A DNA stretch of 64,000 bases. Origin: Phycisphaerales bacterium. GTDB lineage: Bacteria > Planctomycetota > Phycisphaerae > Sedimentisphaerales > Anaerobacaceae. The stretch is taken from NCBI GenBank assembly GCA_020352215.1, contig CP070675.1, forward strand, positions 3,150,149-3,214,148, read 5' to 3'. How positions within the stretch are numbered: the stretch's first letter is position 1; each line of letters starts with the position of its first letter. The notes beneath the pieces are model-generated. The model saw only the letters and a list, made by a program, of their open reading frames with translations, did no database searches and was not told the origin of the DNA. The position numbers and the translations under genes are program-made. This document shows positions 28,378 to 38,182 of this stretch, piece after piece.

Positions 28378-28406
28378 ACACTATCACACCACACCGGCGA
28401 TGTCAA
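28378..28406 (-). promoter_or_regulatory. Promoter of the GLUG operon
   Basis: Read on the minus strand: TTGACA (28406-28401), a 17-base spacer and TAGTGT (28383-28378). The -35 box is perfect and the -10 box weak. The leader would be about 100 bases. An inverted repeat (GTTGGCC at 28428-28434 with GGCCAAC at 28462-28468) lies just upstream. Confidence 0.45.
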
Positions 28407-28476
28407 GCGCGGAATATAGGGTGCTCTGTTGGCCCGGCCATTGGGAGCGCCGAGCGGCGTAGGCCAACGGGGTAAC

Positions 28477-28504
28477 AAAAAAGGCCGCTCTGGTTAGCGG
28501 CCTT
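28477..28504 (-). terminator. Rho-independent terminator of xerC
   Basis: Read on the minus strand, a perfect 9-base-pair stem (28504-28496 with 28489-28481) and 6-base loop run into a T tract (28482-28477), 27 bases after the xerC stop. Confidence 0.85.
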
Positions 28505-28530
28505 CCGGATTGCAGTTGATTCGTGCTACG

Positions 28531-29589
28531 TCAGTTATGGTGGTGTATGGGCGTCTGGTGCTCGTGAAACTGAGTCTCACCCTCGTGCGGCTCAAGATCT
28601 TCCCGCGGATGGGCACTCTCGTAGACGTCCTTTAGTTTCTTCGTGGTAAGGTGAGTATAAACCTGCGTGGTCGAAAGTGATTGATGGCCGAGCAGCTCCT
28701 GAACGCTTCGCAAATCGGCACCGTTGTTCAGCATGTGCGTTGCAAAGCTGTGACGCAAAGTGTGCGGGCTGATTGCCGGGTCCAGGCCGGCCATCTTCAA
28801 ATACTTGTCCATCTTGCGGCGGACGCTGCGCGTGCTGAGCCTCCGGCCGTGTTTGTTTACGAACAGGACCTTCGAATCGAAGTTGCTATTGCTCTGAGCT
28901 CGCTTGTTCCGGAACTCCATGTAGTGTTGGATCACTTGCAGGGCGGTTGAACTGATGGGCGCGATCCTTTCCTTCTTGCCTTTGCCCCTGATGTGCATGA
29001 CCTCACCCAGGAAGTCTATGTCGTCCATATTGAGCCCGACGAGCTCACTCACCCTTATGCCGGTACTGTAGAGGGTCTCAAGGATGGCTCTGTCTCTGGC
29101 ACCGAGCCAGGTATCGGCCGGTGGCGTTTCGAGCAATCTCTTTACTTCTTCGTACTCGAGGAACCGCGGAAGTTTCTTATCTTGCTTCGGAGTCCGGACC
29201 GCGGTGACAGGATTGGAAGTGATTCGGTTCGTTCTGACAAGGTACTTGTAGAAGCTGCGCAGAGTCGCAAGCTTGCGAGCTATGGTGGCCTTTGAATACT
29301 GCTTCTCATTCAGGAAGGCCAAGTAGCTTCTGAGGGTGGTGACATCAGCCGAGAGAAATAGCTGGTCAAGTTTGGGCGCCGTCTGTGTTGCCACGGCGGT
29401 AGCCGGCCCGGCATGGTCCGGCGTCAAAGAAATCGGCTCGGCATGTGCCATGCCGGTTTCCGAGGCGCCGAAAAGAAAATCGCCAAACTGCCTCAGATCG
29501 GCCCCGTAGCACTTGGCTGTGTGCTGCGAAAAACGCTTTTCAAATTCCAAGTAACTAAGAAACTGCTGGATGATTGCGCTGCCTTCTTC
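28531..29589 (-). CDS. xerC: Tyrosine recombinase XerC/XerD
   Basis: Xer recombinases resolve chromosome dimers at dif. The N-terminal SAM-like domain (FLSYLEFEKRFSQHTAKCYG) and the catalytic domain are clear: STGIRVSELVGLN (Arg), HTLRHSFATHML (His, Arg), LLGHQSLSTTQVYTHL (His, nucleophilic Tyr), and RGKGKKERIAPI (Lys). About 40 residues rich in Ala, Pro and Thr are inserted within the N-terminal domain (about 46-85). The C-terminus ends in a His-rich tail (HEHQTPIHHHN). The ATG at 29589 follows AGGTG by five bases; the frame extends to 29652 with other candidate starts. No att sites or phage genes lie nearby, so this is a housekeeping recombinase. Confidence 0.9.
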   Translation of the reverse strand, partial: EEGSAIIQQFLSYLEFEKRFSQHTAKCYGADLRQFGDFLFGASETGMAHAEPISLTPDHAGPATAVATQTAPKLDQLFLSADVTTLRSYLAFLNEKQYSKATIARKLATLRSFYKYLVRTNRITSNPVTAVRTPKQDKKLPRFLEYEEVKRLLETPPADTWLGARDRAILETLYSTGIRVSELVGLNMDDIDFLGEVMHIRGKGKKERIAPISSTALQVIQHYMEFRNKRAQSNSNFDSKVLFVNKHGRRLSTRSVRRKMDKYLKMAGLDPAISPHTLRHSFATHMLNNGADLRSVQELLGHQSLSTTQVYTHLTTKKLKDVYESAHPREDLEPHEGETQFHEHQTPIHHHN

Positions 29590-29710
29590 CATAGTAACAC
29601 CTACCATTTGATCTCGCCGGATTGTCTTTCGCTTTTCTATCAGAGAGCACATCCCCGCATCGAATACGGGGCCGTCACAATCATTTCACTTTCGCTTCTC
29701 TTGCGTGACA

Positions 29711-29950
29711 CTAATTCACGCGCATTTGAGAACTTGCCTTTTCGTGTATAAGTTCCTCTGCCTGGCCGATAAGAGTCTGCGTTAGTTTGAAACTGAGTAC
29801 GGCTGCATCAAACCAATCAAAATCCGTTCGCTTATCCTTTGCCAGTTTGATCAAGGCATCCAGAAGCTCATCTTCGGCGCCAGTCTCGTACCGAAAGATA
29901 AACTTCTCTGTTCCTTTGTTTAGAACCAGTTGTCGTTGAGTCTTGTTCAT
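29711..29950 (-). CDS. Small protein of unknown function
   Basis: This 79-residue soluble protein is rich in charged residues. A central acidic helix (ETGAEDELLDALIKLAKDKR) is followed by FDWFDAAVLSFKLTQTL. There is no signal peptide or membrane segment. It sits 121 bases upstream of xerC on the same strand. No family was recognised; base and amino-acid composition look like real coding sequence. Confidence 0.55.
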   Translation of the reverse strand: MNKTQRQLVLNKGTEKFIFRYETGAEDELLDALIKLAKDKRTDFDWFDAAVLSFKLTQTLIGQAEELIHEKASSQMRVN

Positions 29951-30317
29951 CACTTGAGTCGACAGTACGTCACTTCACACCAACTTCTGAATTTGGAAAA
30001 CAGGAACCGCAGGTATTACGTACAACTCACTACATATTCTTTGCGGCCTCAAAAATGAGCCCGCGAAATCCACATTTCAAAGCACATTAATAAGCATCAT
30101 CAAAACGACGCTTCCGCAAATGCCACACCGCTTTTATCGGCCAATAATGCTTTCGTCTTTACAAATTCGGGCGCTAAGATTGGCAAAAGTGAGGATAAAT
30201 CTTGGGCATGGTCTGTGTAGGCAGCAAGAGGGTGCGGCATCAGCGGCAGTCCGGCAGGACCGGCTCAACGAGGGCTTTGGGCCAGTTGCAGGAAGGGCGG
30301 CAGCTCTTGGATTTGGC
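29951..30317. other. Intergenic region, 367 bp, no gene seen
   Basis: This stretch between the radical SAM gene end and the small-protein gene start has no convincing ORF, tRNA, terminator or promoter. It should contain the promoter of the small-protein/xerC unit, but no good -35/-10 pair was found. Confidence 0.5.
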
Positions 30318-31307
30318 TTATGGCAGGGCTTTGAAGAATACAACGGCGCCCTTTGTCTCACGGCCAATCAGCCCCTGCTCTTGAAGCTGACTGACATACT
30401 TCAGCGCCTCATCAGGGTCTATGCCAAGGCCGGAGCATACGTCGTTTAGTGAGCAAGGCCTGCGTTTCAGCATTGATAACACGTCATCGGGTCCGCTCTC
30501 GCCGTGCATGACGTGACACGCGTGTGAGAAATCAGCTATCACTTCGCAGCTCGGACCCAGCTGAGCTGCGAGCACTTTGAGGCTCTCGCATTCTACTCTT
30601 CCAAGGCTCATCTCAGTACCGGGTCGGACGGCAGTATTGATCTGGATTTTGTCGGGGCGAATTTGTGATATCACATCCTTGAGCCTGGAAATCTGTTCGG
30701 CATCAGTGTTCAGCCCATCCACAAGAAAAACTTCGAGCCATATCTGGCCGCTGAATTCGCTTCTGAATGCGCACAGGCCTGAAATCAGCCTGCCAATACT
30801 GATAAGCTCGTGGGGCCGATTTACCTTCTGAAAGGTCTGCTCATCACCCGCGTCCAAGGAAGGCAGCACCACATCGGCTTTGGCGCAATCGGCCCGCACA
30901 TCCGATCTGTCAAGCAATGTGCCGTTTGTAAGTACCGCTACGGGAATGTCCGTTACTTGCCTTATCCGGTCTATCAACTCACCCAAGCGCGAGTTCAGTG
31001 TCGGTTCGCCGGAGCCGCCAATGGTAATAAAATCAGCGATGGGGCCTTTCTCACCGGCATCAGTACGGCCCAGATCATCCGCGTGGCCCGCGGCGAGTTT
31101 CTCCCTTAGCTCAGACAAGACTTTCTCGACGCAAACAAAATCCGCCCGCTCGACGGTCTTCTTTGTAGTCTTTCCGACCTGACAATACACGCAATCCAGG
31201 GTGCAGACTTTGGCTGGCACAATATCAACCCCGAGACTGAGGCCCAGCCTGCGTGAAGGGACGGGGCCGTACAAATATCCAGTTCGGTTAATCGGCTTCT
31301 GTTCCAC
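30318..31307 (-). CDS. Radical SAM protein with C-terminal winged-helix domain
   Basis: The opening TGYLYGPVPSRRLGLSLGVD and the cluster CTLDCVYC (CxxxCxxC, about residue 38) identify a radical SAM enzyme of the type often annotated as wybutosine-like. GSGEPTLNSRLGELI is the SAM-binding GGxxE region. The last 60 residues (DDVLSMLKRRPCSLNDVCSG onward) look like a winged helix. The GTG at 31307 follows GAGG by six bases; a TTG at 31319 following AAGGAG is an alternative. Either start lies inside kdsA, so translation is coupled. The substrate is unknown. Confidence 0.8.
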   Translation of the reverse strand: MEQKPINRTGYLYGPVPSRRLGLSLGVDIVPAKVCTLDCVYCQVGKTTKKTVERADFVCVEKVLSELREKLAAGHADDLGRTDAGEKGPIADFITIGGSGEPTLNSRLGELIDRIRQVTDIPVAVLTNGTLLDRSDVRADCAKADVVLPSLDAGDEQTFQKVNRPHELISIGRLISGLCAFRSEFSGQIWLEVFLVDGLNTDAEQISRLKDVISQIRPDKIQINTAVRPGTEMSLGRVECESLKVLAAQLGPSCEVIADFSHACHVMHGESGPDDVLSMLKRRPCSLNDVCSGLGIDPDEALKYVSQLQEQGLIGRETKGAVVFFKALP

Positions 31308-32124
31308 GGACAACCTCAAATATCTCCTTGCAGACCTCGAGCAAATCCTCGACCCAGTCTAATGGGAGAATGGAAGCGGCGTCTGATTTTGCTTTTTCCG
31401 GCTCGCTATGGACTTCGAGGAACAGGCCGTTGGCACCGGCGGCGACCGCTGCCTTTGACAGAACGGGCGCCATCTCTCGTCGGCCTGCGCTGGCGGTGCC
31501 GAGTCCACCCGGCTGTTGCGTGCTGTGAGTAGCATCGAAAACGACGGGATAGCCAAGTTGTTTCATGGTTTCGATTGCGGTCATGTCGTTGACGAGGCGA
31601 TTATAGCCAAAAAATGTTCCCCGTTCCGTGAGTATGATCTTCTCGTTGTTGCAGGCCCGGATCTTCTCCACCACATTCTTCATCTCGTTCGGCGAGAGAA
31701 ATTGGCCCTTCTTAACGCTCACAGGCTTGTGAGTCTGAGCACAGGCACAGAGCAGATCGGTCTGTCTGCACAGAAAAGCGGGGACCTGCAGACAGTCAAC
31801 GACCTCACTCACCGGCGCAGCCTGACCTGGTTCATGCACATCGGTCATAACTGGCAGGCCGGTTCGTCGACGAACGGCGGCGAGAGTCTTCAGGCCTTCT
31901 TGAAGGCCTGGACCACGAAAGCTTGATATGCTGGTGCGATTGGCCTTGTCGAAACTGGCCTTAAAGACTATCGGCACGTTCGTTCTGTCGGCTATCTCGA
32001 CGAGCCGATCGGCAATGGTCAAACAGGATGTTTCGCTTTCGATGACACAGGGACCGGCCATAACAAACAGCCGTGTATCCAAGCCGACTTTCACTTCGCC
32101 TATTTTGAAATCCCCTTTGCTCAT
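31288..32124 (-). CDS. kdsA: 3-deoxy-8-phosphooctulonate synthase (KDO-8-P synthase)
   Basis: KdsA condenses PEP with arabinose-5-phosphate to give KDO-8-phosphate for the lipid A inner core. The 278 residues match the family length. Motifs include FKASFDKANRTSISSFRGPG, GLPVMTDVHEP, QVPAFLCRQTDLL, FDATHSTQQPGG and LEVHSEPEKAKSDAAS. LFVMAGPCVIES carries Cys where the metal-independent class has Asn, which points to the metal-dependent class (family knowledge). The ATG at 32124 was chosen because the next 14 upstream residues are not KdsA-like. The 3' end overlaps the radical SAM gene. KDO synthesis implies an LPS-type outer membrane. Confidence 0.95.
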   Translation of the reverse strand: MSKGDFKIGEVKVGLDTRLFVMAGPCVIESETSCLTIADRLVEIADRTNVPIVFKASFDKANRTSISSFRGPGLQEGLKTLAAVRRRTGLPVMTDVHEPGQAAPVSEVVDCLQVPAFLCRQTDLLCACAQTHKPVSVKKGQFLSPNEMKNVVEKIRACNNEKIILTERGTFFGYNRLVNDMTAIETMKQLGYPVVFDATHSTQQPGGLGTASAGRREMAPVLSKAAVAAGANGLFLEVHSEPEKAKSDAASILPLDWVEDLLEVCKEIFEVVRGTEAD

Positions 32125-32204
32125 ATCGTCAATCCAAAAAACAGGTGCACACGCCCCCAACGGCACAACGAGGCAAGAGCCCCAAGAGACTTGACCCGGA
32201 ACTC

Positions 32205-33122
32205 CTACGACTTCTGCTCGTGCGAGCGCCTCGGTACTATTACGTTTACAGCGTGCGGAATCACCTTGATATGTACAGGCAGAGGCGGACCCGGATCACC
32301 ATCAATCTCAGTTTTTATGCCGGTGGTCGCAGAACTCACGACGATTTCCTTGCCTTGGCGGTAAATGAAGTCGGCACCATTGCCGTGCTGCTTGAGGGCG
32401 GTCATCGCCGAAAGCTTGACCAACTGCAATCGGTCCATGCATTTGAAGATACAGACGTCCAGCAGTCCGTCACCGAAATCCGCACTGTGCAATATCCTCA
32501 GACCCATAGCATATCTCGAAATGTTTCCGACAAAGACCAGGCACGGGCCATCAAAGATCTCTTCACCGTCCACCTGTACGCGCATTGGGCCGAACTCGTA
32601 GTCCCAGAATGCTCGCCAGATAGGACCAACATAAGTGAGATAGCTAATATGCCCGGTTCTGTTTGCGCTTACCCGCTCGACAACGTGGGCATCAAACCCA
32701 AAGCCCGCTATCGAAGTGAAGCATTTGCCGTTCGCACTTCCCAGGTCCAAGGGCCTAATACACTCTCTCTCGAACGTTCGTATCAGCGTCTTCAATCTCG
32801 CATCAAAACCCAGCTCGGTGGCCAAAAGGTTCTCCGTACCGCGTGGAACGATCATCAGAGGCTTGCTGCTACCTGCAAGTCCCTGTGCGATTTCTCTGAT
32901 GGTCCCATCGCCGCCGACCCCTACGACCATGGCGCAATCGCTATCGCCTGCGGCGGCGGCGGCCAGTTCCCGGGCGTTTTCCAGAGAGGCAGTGAGATCG
33001 CGTGTGACCTCAAAGCCCTTCTTGAGAAGGTACTGCTCGAACTGCCGGCCGACCGACGTACCGTTGCGGGCCCCGGATTTGGGATTTACGATATATCTTA
33101 TGCAACCATCTTCGGGTTTCAT
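32205..33122 (-). CDS. Diacylglycerol kinase-family lipid kinase
   Basis: At 305 residues this is a YegS/DgkB-type enzyme that phosphorylates a lipid hydroxyl with ATP. Visible are YIVNPKSGARNG, the nucleotide-binding VVGVGGDGTIREIAQGL, LMIVPRGTENLLA (usually P-x-GT-x-N), and DFGDGLLDVCIF. The C-terminal domain ends IDGDPGPPLPVHIKVIPHAV. It begins 9 bases after the CYTH gene in a minus-strand run from leuS to the radical SAM gene. Whether it serves lipid recycling or another lipid is unknown. Confidence 0.88.
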   Translation of the reverse strand: MKPEDGCIRYIVNPKSGARNGTSVGRQFEQYLLKKGFEVTRDLTASLENARELAAAAAGDSDCAMVVGVGGDGTIREIAQGLAGSSKPLMIVPRGTENLLATELGFDARLKTLIRTFERECIRPLDLGSANGKCFTSIAGFGFDAHVVERVSANRTGHISYLTYVGPIWRAFWDYEFGPMRVQVDGEEIFDGPCLVFVGNISRYAMGLRILHSADFGDGLLDVCIFKCMDRLQLVKLSAMTALKQHGNGADFIYRQGKEIVVSSATTGIKTEIDGDPGPPLPVHIKVIPHAVNVIVPRRSHEQKS

Positions 33123-33131
33123 GCTGGCGAC

Positions 33132-33698
33132 CTAAGCTCCCTTGAAGAGAACTTCTTTCTCCTCGCGACCCAACTGATCAAGTTTGTCTCTTATCAAGAG
33201 CGCGTAGCTTTCCGCGATGTGCTTGAGATTCACCAACCCCAGATTCGCCTGTACATCTGTGATCTTATCGTCGCTCGGCCCTTCGATTTCCACAAAGCTG
33301 CCCAACAAGGGTAATTCATCCAGTGCAACGATGCAATCGCGAAGTCGCCAAACGCGACGCCTCTTTTCAAGAACTAAGGCCCGCTCATATCCCAGTTCCG
33401 AAAGCAGCTTCTCGGTCAACTCAAGGTCATCGACTTGAATTTCTATCTCCTGCCTTTTCTTGAAATGGTCCTTCTCTTTAGCGCCCTTGTAAGTCAGATA
33501 GAAGGTCTCGCTGTTGTCGCTCCGCTGTCGTCGCAACCGCAGACATCTGTCACTTCCGGCTAACATGTTCTCAGCATCATCGAGATAGTAATCAGTTTGC
33601 GACTGTTGTCCTGCGAACTCGGCGCCGAGTTCGGTCAGCCTATTGCGGACTGGATCGAGCGAGTCAACTTTCAGTTTTGCCTCAATCTCGGTGCACAT
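33132..33698 (-). CDS. CYTH-domain protein (CyaB / thiamine-triphosphatase type)
   Basis: The N-terminal EIEAKLKV is the ExExK signature of the CYTH superfamily, whose members hydrolyse or cyclise triphosphates inside an acidic tunnel. Supporting signs are DYYLDDAEN, CLRLRRQR, LTYKGAK, KRQEIEIQVDD, ALDELPLLGSFVEIEGP. At 188 residues it matches the class IV adenylate cyclase-like group, but most bacterial members are triphosphatases, so cAMP production should not be assumed. The ATG at 33698 was chosen; a GTG two codons upstream is possible. Confidence 0.85.
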   Translation of the reverse strand: MCTEIEAKLKVDSLDPVRNRLTELGAEFAGQQSQTDYYLDDAENMLAGSDRCLRLRRQRSDNSETFYLTYKGAKEKDHFKKRQEIEIQVDDLELTEKLLSELGYERALVLEKRRRVWRLRDCIVALDELPLLGSFVEIEGPSDDKITDVQANLGLVNLKHIAESYALLIRDKLDQLGREEKEVLFKGA

Positions 33699-33765
33699 GA
33701 ACACAACTCAATATGCCAAGTGAAGGACGTAACAGAACAGGGCAGAATTCGACAGCACTCGCTAC

Positions 33766-34125
33766 TCAAAGGGCATCTCTAATTTCATCCAACTGCGTCC
33801 GTGCACCCGGGTCGGTGGCGAAGAGCTTCCCGAGCTTCTCACAGGGGTACTGATCGCAATGCGCACAGGTTTCAACAGAAGTCTCTTTCGCACATTTCCT
33901 TATGTCACACGTTCTGCATCCCGGAAAACGTATTCCGTCTTCCGCCCGGCATCCATCACAGCCGGCGATATCTTCCGGCTTGTACTCTTGACCATACAGG
34001 GACTTGATAAGCTGGACGATTTCGCCCTTCATCTCAGCCTTCTTATCATCATCTTTTTCCCTGGCCACCCGATAGATAGAGCACCTAAAACAATTCAAGC
34101 CGCAATAAGCAATCATCTCGCCCAT
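33766..34125 (-). CDS. DUF3795 Cys-rich protein
   Basis: The 119 residues open with IAYCGLNCFRCSIYRVA and contain CDGCRAEDG, GCRTCDIRKCAKE and CAHCDQYPCEKLGKL. This is the DUF3795 pattern: a small cytosolic protein with many paired cysteines, probably binding metal. The function is unknown. AAGGGAG lies eight bases before the ATG. It sits between leuS and the CYTH gene, 36 bases after the leuS stop. Confidence 0.85.
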   Translation of the reverse strand: MGEMIAYCGLNCFRCSIYRVAREKDDDKKAEMKGEIVQLIKSLYGQEYKPEDIAGCDGCRAEDGIRFPGCRTCDIRKCAKETSVETCAHCDQYPCEKLGKLFATDPGARTQLDEIRDAL

Positions 34126-34161
34126 ACCAACGCTCCCTTCAACGGAAGTTGATTCTGCTCT

Positions 34162-36717
34162 CTAAACGACGATGTTAACCAACCGGGATTTGATGACAAT
34201 GATTTTCTTGGCCTCTTTGCCAGCCATAGCGGCGACTACCTTCTCGCCGGCCAGGGCCCTTTGCTTTATTGCCTCCTCGTCCGCTCCAGCCGAGACGACT
34301 ATCCTGTCTTTGATCTTGCCGTTGACCTGCACAGCAAGTTCGATTTCCCTTTCCTTTACAAGTTCCTCGTCGTATTCAGGCCAAGGCTCATACGCCAGGC
34401 TTTCGGGATAACCAAGTCTCTGCCAAAGCTCTTCGGCAATATGAGGAGCGAACGGAGCAAGGATAAGCAGCAGTTTCTCGACAACCGATCTTGGCTGGAC
34501 ATCCTGCTTGCTGAGGTGATTTACCAAAATCATCATGGCGCTTATCGCGGTGTTAAAGCCGAACCTCTCAATATCGTCACCCACCTTCTTTATGGTCTGG
34601 TTCAACAACCGGAGCGTCGCCTCATCAGGCTGAACGTCCGTGACTTGTGGGGCAAGCTCACCCGTTTCCTCATCGACAACCACTCGCCAGAGCCTTTGCA
34701 AGAACCGATACACGCCCTCGACACCTTGCGTGCTCCAGGGCTTCATTGCCTCAAGTGGGCCCATGAACATTTCATAGAGCCGCATCGAATCGGCGCCGTA
34801 GCCGGCAACGACCTTGTCGGGATTGACGACGTTGCCGCGGGACTTGCTCATCTTCTGGCCGTCTTCACCGAGGATCATCCCCTGATTGATGAGCTTCTTG
34901 AAAGGCTCTTTGGTGGTGACATAGCCCAGGTCGTACAGCAGCTTGTGCCAAAAACGAGAGTACAAAAGATGCAGCACCGCGTGTTCGGCGCCGCCGATAT
35001 ACAGATCGACGGGCATCCAGTACTTCTCCTTGGCAGGGTCCCAGCCCTGGCGATCGTTGTTCGGGTCAAGGTATCTTAAGTAGTACCAGCAACTGCCGGC
35101 CCACTGCGGCATAGTATTCGTCTCACGCCGCGCCAGCGAGCCTCCGGACAAGGTCACGTTGACCCAATCGGAGACTTTGGCCAGTGGCGATTCGCCGGTT
35201 CCCGCGGGCTTATAGTCTGCCACCTCCGGCAGCTTCAAAGGCAGGTCTTGCTCTGAAAGCCCGGCGACATCGCCGTTTTCGGTGTGAAGAATCGGCAAAG
35301 GCTCACCCCAGTAGCGTTGCCGGCTGAAGATCCAGTCACGCAACTTGTAATTGACGGCTTCGGCACCCAGGCGCCGCTGCGCGAGCCAATCGGTGATCTG
35401 CTTCTTGAACTCGATCGTCGGTAAACCATCAAACTGCCCGCTGTTGATTGCTCTGCCATCCCCAACGAAGCACAGCTTGCCCTGCTTGACCAGTTCTACT
35501 TCCTCGCCGTCGGGCGGCTCGACCACCGGGACAATAGGAAGATTGAACTTCGTCGCAAACTCGAAGTCTCGTTCATCATGGGCGGGAACGGCCATGATGG
35601 CACCGGTCCCGTAGCTGATCAGGACATAGTCGCTGACCCAGATTGGTATCTTCTCGTCGTTGACGGGGTTCACCGCATAGGCGCCCGTGAACACGCCGGT
35701 CTTCTCTTTCGCCAGATCCGTCCGGTCAAGATCGCTCTTGGTGGCGGCGAGACGGCAGTATTCCTCTACTTGACCACGGTGTTCGTCCGTGGTAACAACA
35801 TCGAGGAGTCGGTGTTCCGGGGCCATCACCATATAGGTGGCGCCGAACAGAGTATCCGGCCGAGTAGTGAAGACCCAAATCTCCTCGTCAAAGCCATCCA
35901 CCTTGAAGTTGACTTCGGCTCCGATGCTCTTGCCTATCCAGTCAAACTGCAGCTTTCTTATTGATTCCGGCCAGTCCACCTCCTCCAAGTCTGCCAGCAG
36001 TCTTTCTGCGAATTTCGTGATCCGCAGCATCCACTGGCGCATCGGCTTTCTGACTACCGGATGGCCGCCCCGCTCGCTTACCCCGCCTACCACCTCCTCA
36101 TTGGCCAGGACCGTCCCCAGGGCCGGACACCAATTGACGGGGACATCCGCCTCATACGCAAGTCTGTGGTCGGCTACGTACTTGCGCTTCTCGTCTTCGC
36201 TCAGGTCCTCGGGAATCGGGAGCTGATCGATCGGCTTAGCCTTCTGCTCTGTCTCGTCGAAATAGCTATTGAAGAATTTGAGAAAGATCCATTGCGTCCA
36301 CCTATAGTAGTCCGGGTCGGCTGTGGCGATCTCCCGATCCCAATCGTAGCTGAAGCCGAGTGACTTAGTCTGCCGGCGCATGTTGTCGATGTTCTTCCGC
36401 GTTGTCGTATCCGGAGCCGTGCCCGTCGCAATGGCATGTTGCTCTGCGGGCAGGCCGAATGCATCCCAGCCGAAGGGATGTAGAACGTTGAAGCCTTTCA
36501 TTCGCTTGTAGCGAGCGACTATATCGCTTGCTGTGTAGCCCTCCGGGTGGCCGACATGCAGGCCCTGACCACTGGGATAGGGAAACATATCCAGCACATA
36601 GTACTTAGGCTTGGAATCGACGCAATCGCTGGCCTTGAACGTCTTGTGTTCGTGCCAGTGACGCTGCCACTTCTTTTCTATCTCGCCAAAGTCATAGCGA
36701 CCGCTCTTAGCACTCAT
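34162..36717 (-). CDS. leuS: Leucyl-tRNA synthetase
   Basis: This class I synthetase attaches leucine to tRNA-Leu. The 851 residues show [20 protein letters not shown] (HIGH motif HVGH, about residue 52), the CP1 editing domain (about 230-420, with [15 protein letters not shown] and the acid-rich [12 protein letters not shown]), and [13 protein letters not shown] (about residue 620). The C-terminal anticodon and LeuS-specific domains follow, ending in the expected [20 protein letters not shown]. It heads the minus-strand run ending with the radical SAM gene. Confidence 0.97.
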   Translation of the reverse strand: MSAKSGRYDFGEIEKKWQRHWHEHKTFKASDCVDSKPKYYVLDMFPYPSGQGLHVGHPEGYTASDIVARYKRMKGFNVLHPFGWDAFGLPAEQHAIATGTAPDTTTRKNIDNMRRQTKSLGFSYDWDREIATADPDYYRWTQWIFLKFFNSYFDETEQKAKPIDQLPIPEDLSEDEKRKYVADHRLAYEADVPVNWCPALGTVLANEEVVGGVSERGGHPVVRKPMRQWMLRITKFAERLLADLEEVDWPESIRKLQFDWIGKSIGAEVNFKVDGFDEEIWVFTTRPDTLFGATYMVMAPEHRLLDVVTTDEHRGQVEEYCRLAATKSDLDRTDLAKEKTGVFTGAYAVNPVNDEKIPIWVSDYVLISYGTGAIMAVPAHDERDFEFATKFNLPIVPVVEPPDGEEVELVKQGKLCFVGDGRAINSGQFDGLPTIEFKKQITDWLAQRRLGAEAVNYKLRDWIFSRQRYWGEPLPILHTENGDVAGLSEQDLPLKLPEVADYKPAGTGESPLAKVSDWVNVTLSGGSLARRETNTMPQWAGSCWYYLRYLDPNNDRQGWDPAKEKYWMPVDLYIGGAEHAVLHLLYSRFWHKLLYDLGYVTTKEPFKKLINQGMILGEDGQKMSKSRGNVVNPDKVVAGYGADSMRLYEMFMGPLEAMKPWSTQGVEGVYRFLQRLWRVVVDEETGELAPQVTDVQPDEATLRLLNQTIKKVGDDIERFGFNTAISAMMILVNHLSKQDVQPRSVVEKLLLILAPFAPHIAEELWQRLGYPESLAYEPWPEYDEELVKEREIELAVQVNGKIKDRIVVSAGADEEAIKQRALAGEKVVAAMAGKEAKKIIVIKSRLVNIVV

Positions 36718-36969
36718 CTATCTTTACTACTCCTACCAACTAAAAACGTGCACATACGCAACCTCACCCCCACCCGTGCTCTGCAGACAATCGGGTTCTG
36801 TTCCGCGAGCAAAACGGCTCGGTCAGGCCGGCGACTGAATCAATCAAACACGATAGAACAAAAGTGTGAGGAAATCCACCAAAATCTGGATGGGGCGATT
36901 GAAGGGGGCACCGACTCTTGTTTCTGATCAGATCTTGTGCTGTGATCGGGGACAGCGCTGAAGGCTGAC

Positions 36970-38067
36970 TCACATACCCGTGGAGGCCAGCCATTCCGAA
37001 GCCATCAGGGCCAAGTCGAACATGTCCACGATGCAATCATCGTTGATGTCGCCCACTAACTCGCACAGATAAAGTGAGAAGGGCTGGTTACTGACATCGG
37101 CGATCCCAGGCCTCGTCGTACTGCTGGCTCGAACAAGGCAGTGGTCACTACGGATGATAGGCGCCAGCCAGTCGTATCGGCCGGCATTGCCGATATTGGG
37201 GGGAAAAACCTGCTGCCAGGTACTGCCGCCGTTTGTGGAGAACTCGATCATCACGTTGCCGATCGTGCCTTGGCTTTGCCATTCGACGGTCCATACTGCG
37301 CCGCCCGCCAAGAGTTCTGAACCATTGGGAGAAAGCACGGTAATGGAGGCCGGAGTGGGGGCAACGTTGCGAAGCTTGTCAAAGTGCTGCGCTCCCCAGC
37401 GGTTCGGCGCTCCGAAGGTGCTGAAATCGCTTCCATCGTCGTAGTCGGTCGAATCGGCGGTGACGGAAGAATCCGGGTTGCCTTCGAGCTGGAAAATCTC
37501 AGTGCCGCCGACTCCGCTTGCCGGACTGATGCCCTCACCCGCGGGTCCGAAGACCACCGCATTTGAGGCGTCCTTTATCATCAGTTGCCAGTCGTTAGCG
37601 CTGACCGGGAAGTTCGACTTTTCAATGAAGAGGCCGTCGCCATTGTCGTTTGCCTGAACGTTGATCCACCAGTCGCCGGCGGCAGGATCGTAGCTGGCAT
37701 CGCTTGGCAGATCTTCTGAGACCGTGATTATGGTGCCGCTTCGCAGGTCAGACCAGATGGCATGGTCGGTGAGGTCCAGGGTTTCATCAAAGACGCCGCC
37801 TTGAAAGATGTCGAGCCTCCAGCTTCTCATATCGAGATGATCGGTGATGACGACCAACTCGAACCAGTTGCCGCCGTTGCCGGGGATGCGGCCGAAGTAG
37901 CTGTCTGCCGCGCGGCCGCCGTCGTCGTCAGCCTCGGCTGTTCCACCATTCAGGAATTCCGACTTGCTGACGGCGTTGTATTCATTCAGGATCACGTCAG
38001 CTCCGAAGGCAGCCGGCCCCAGGAAAAGGACCAAGACCAGGATTTTCAGAGATCTGATCGCACACAT
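36970..38067 (-). CDS. Secreted lamin-tail-like protein with Ig-like domain and dockerin-like tail
   Basis: The 365-residue protein has a signal peptide (LKILVLVLFLGPAAFG). Next is a lamin-tail-like domain beginning DVILNEYNAVSKSEFL, with WFELVVITDHLDMRSWRLDI. An Ig-like stretch (ITVLSPNGSELLAGGAVWTV, EFSTNGGSTWQ) follows, and one dockerin-like EF-hand (VGDINDDCIVDMFDLALMAS) ends it. The ATG at 38067 follows GGGAGGAGC and precedes the signal peptide; the longer open frame to 38241 runs into tolC and is rejected. It is the last gene of the VTC/DUF4956/HlyD/TolC run, 115 bases after tolC. It is probably a surface or matrix protein. Confidence 0.78.
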   Translation of the reverse strand: MCAIRSLKILVLVLFLGPAAFGADVILNEYNAVSKSEFLNGGTAEADDDGGRAADSYFGRIPGNGGNWFELVVITDHLDMRSWRLDIFQGGVFDETLDLTDHAIWSDLRSGTIITVSEDLPSDASYDPAAGDWWINVQANDNGDGLFIEKSNFPVSANDWQLMIKDASNAVVFGPAGEGISPASGVGGTEIFQLEGNPDSSVTADSTDYDDGSDFSTFGAPNRWGAQHFDKLRNVAPTPASITVLSPNGSELLAGGAVWTVEWQSQGTIGNVMIEFSTNGGSTWQQVFPPNIGNAGRYDWLAPIIRSDHCLVRASSTTRPGIADVSNQPFSLYLCELVGDINDDCIVDMFDLALMASEWLASTGM

Positions 38068-38182
38068 ATGTACTGCTCCTCCCGAGTCAACCGACTGCCG
38101 CTGATCCATGACGCCACACGGGCCATTGCAGAGTAGCTGCGGCGTGTACCGTGCTATAGGCGCCTTTCTATTTGCGTTGTCC

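Noticed and set aside
28531-29589. Phage integrase / mobile element
   Set aside because: The protein reads as a housekeeping XerC; no phage genes, att repeats or composition shift are nearby.
32145-33314. 389-codon plus-strand open frame
   Set aside because: Antisense to the lipid kinase and the ends of kdsA and the CYTH gene, all of which have clear catalytic motifs.
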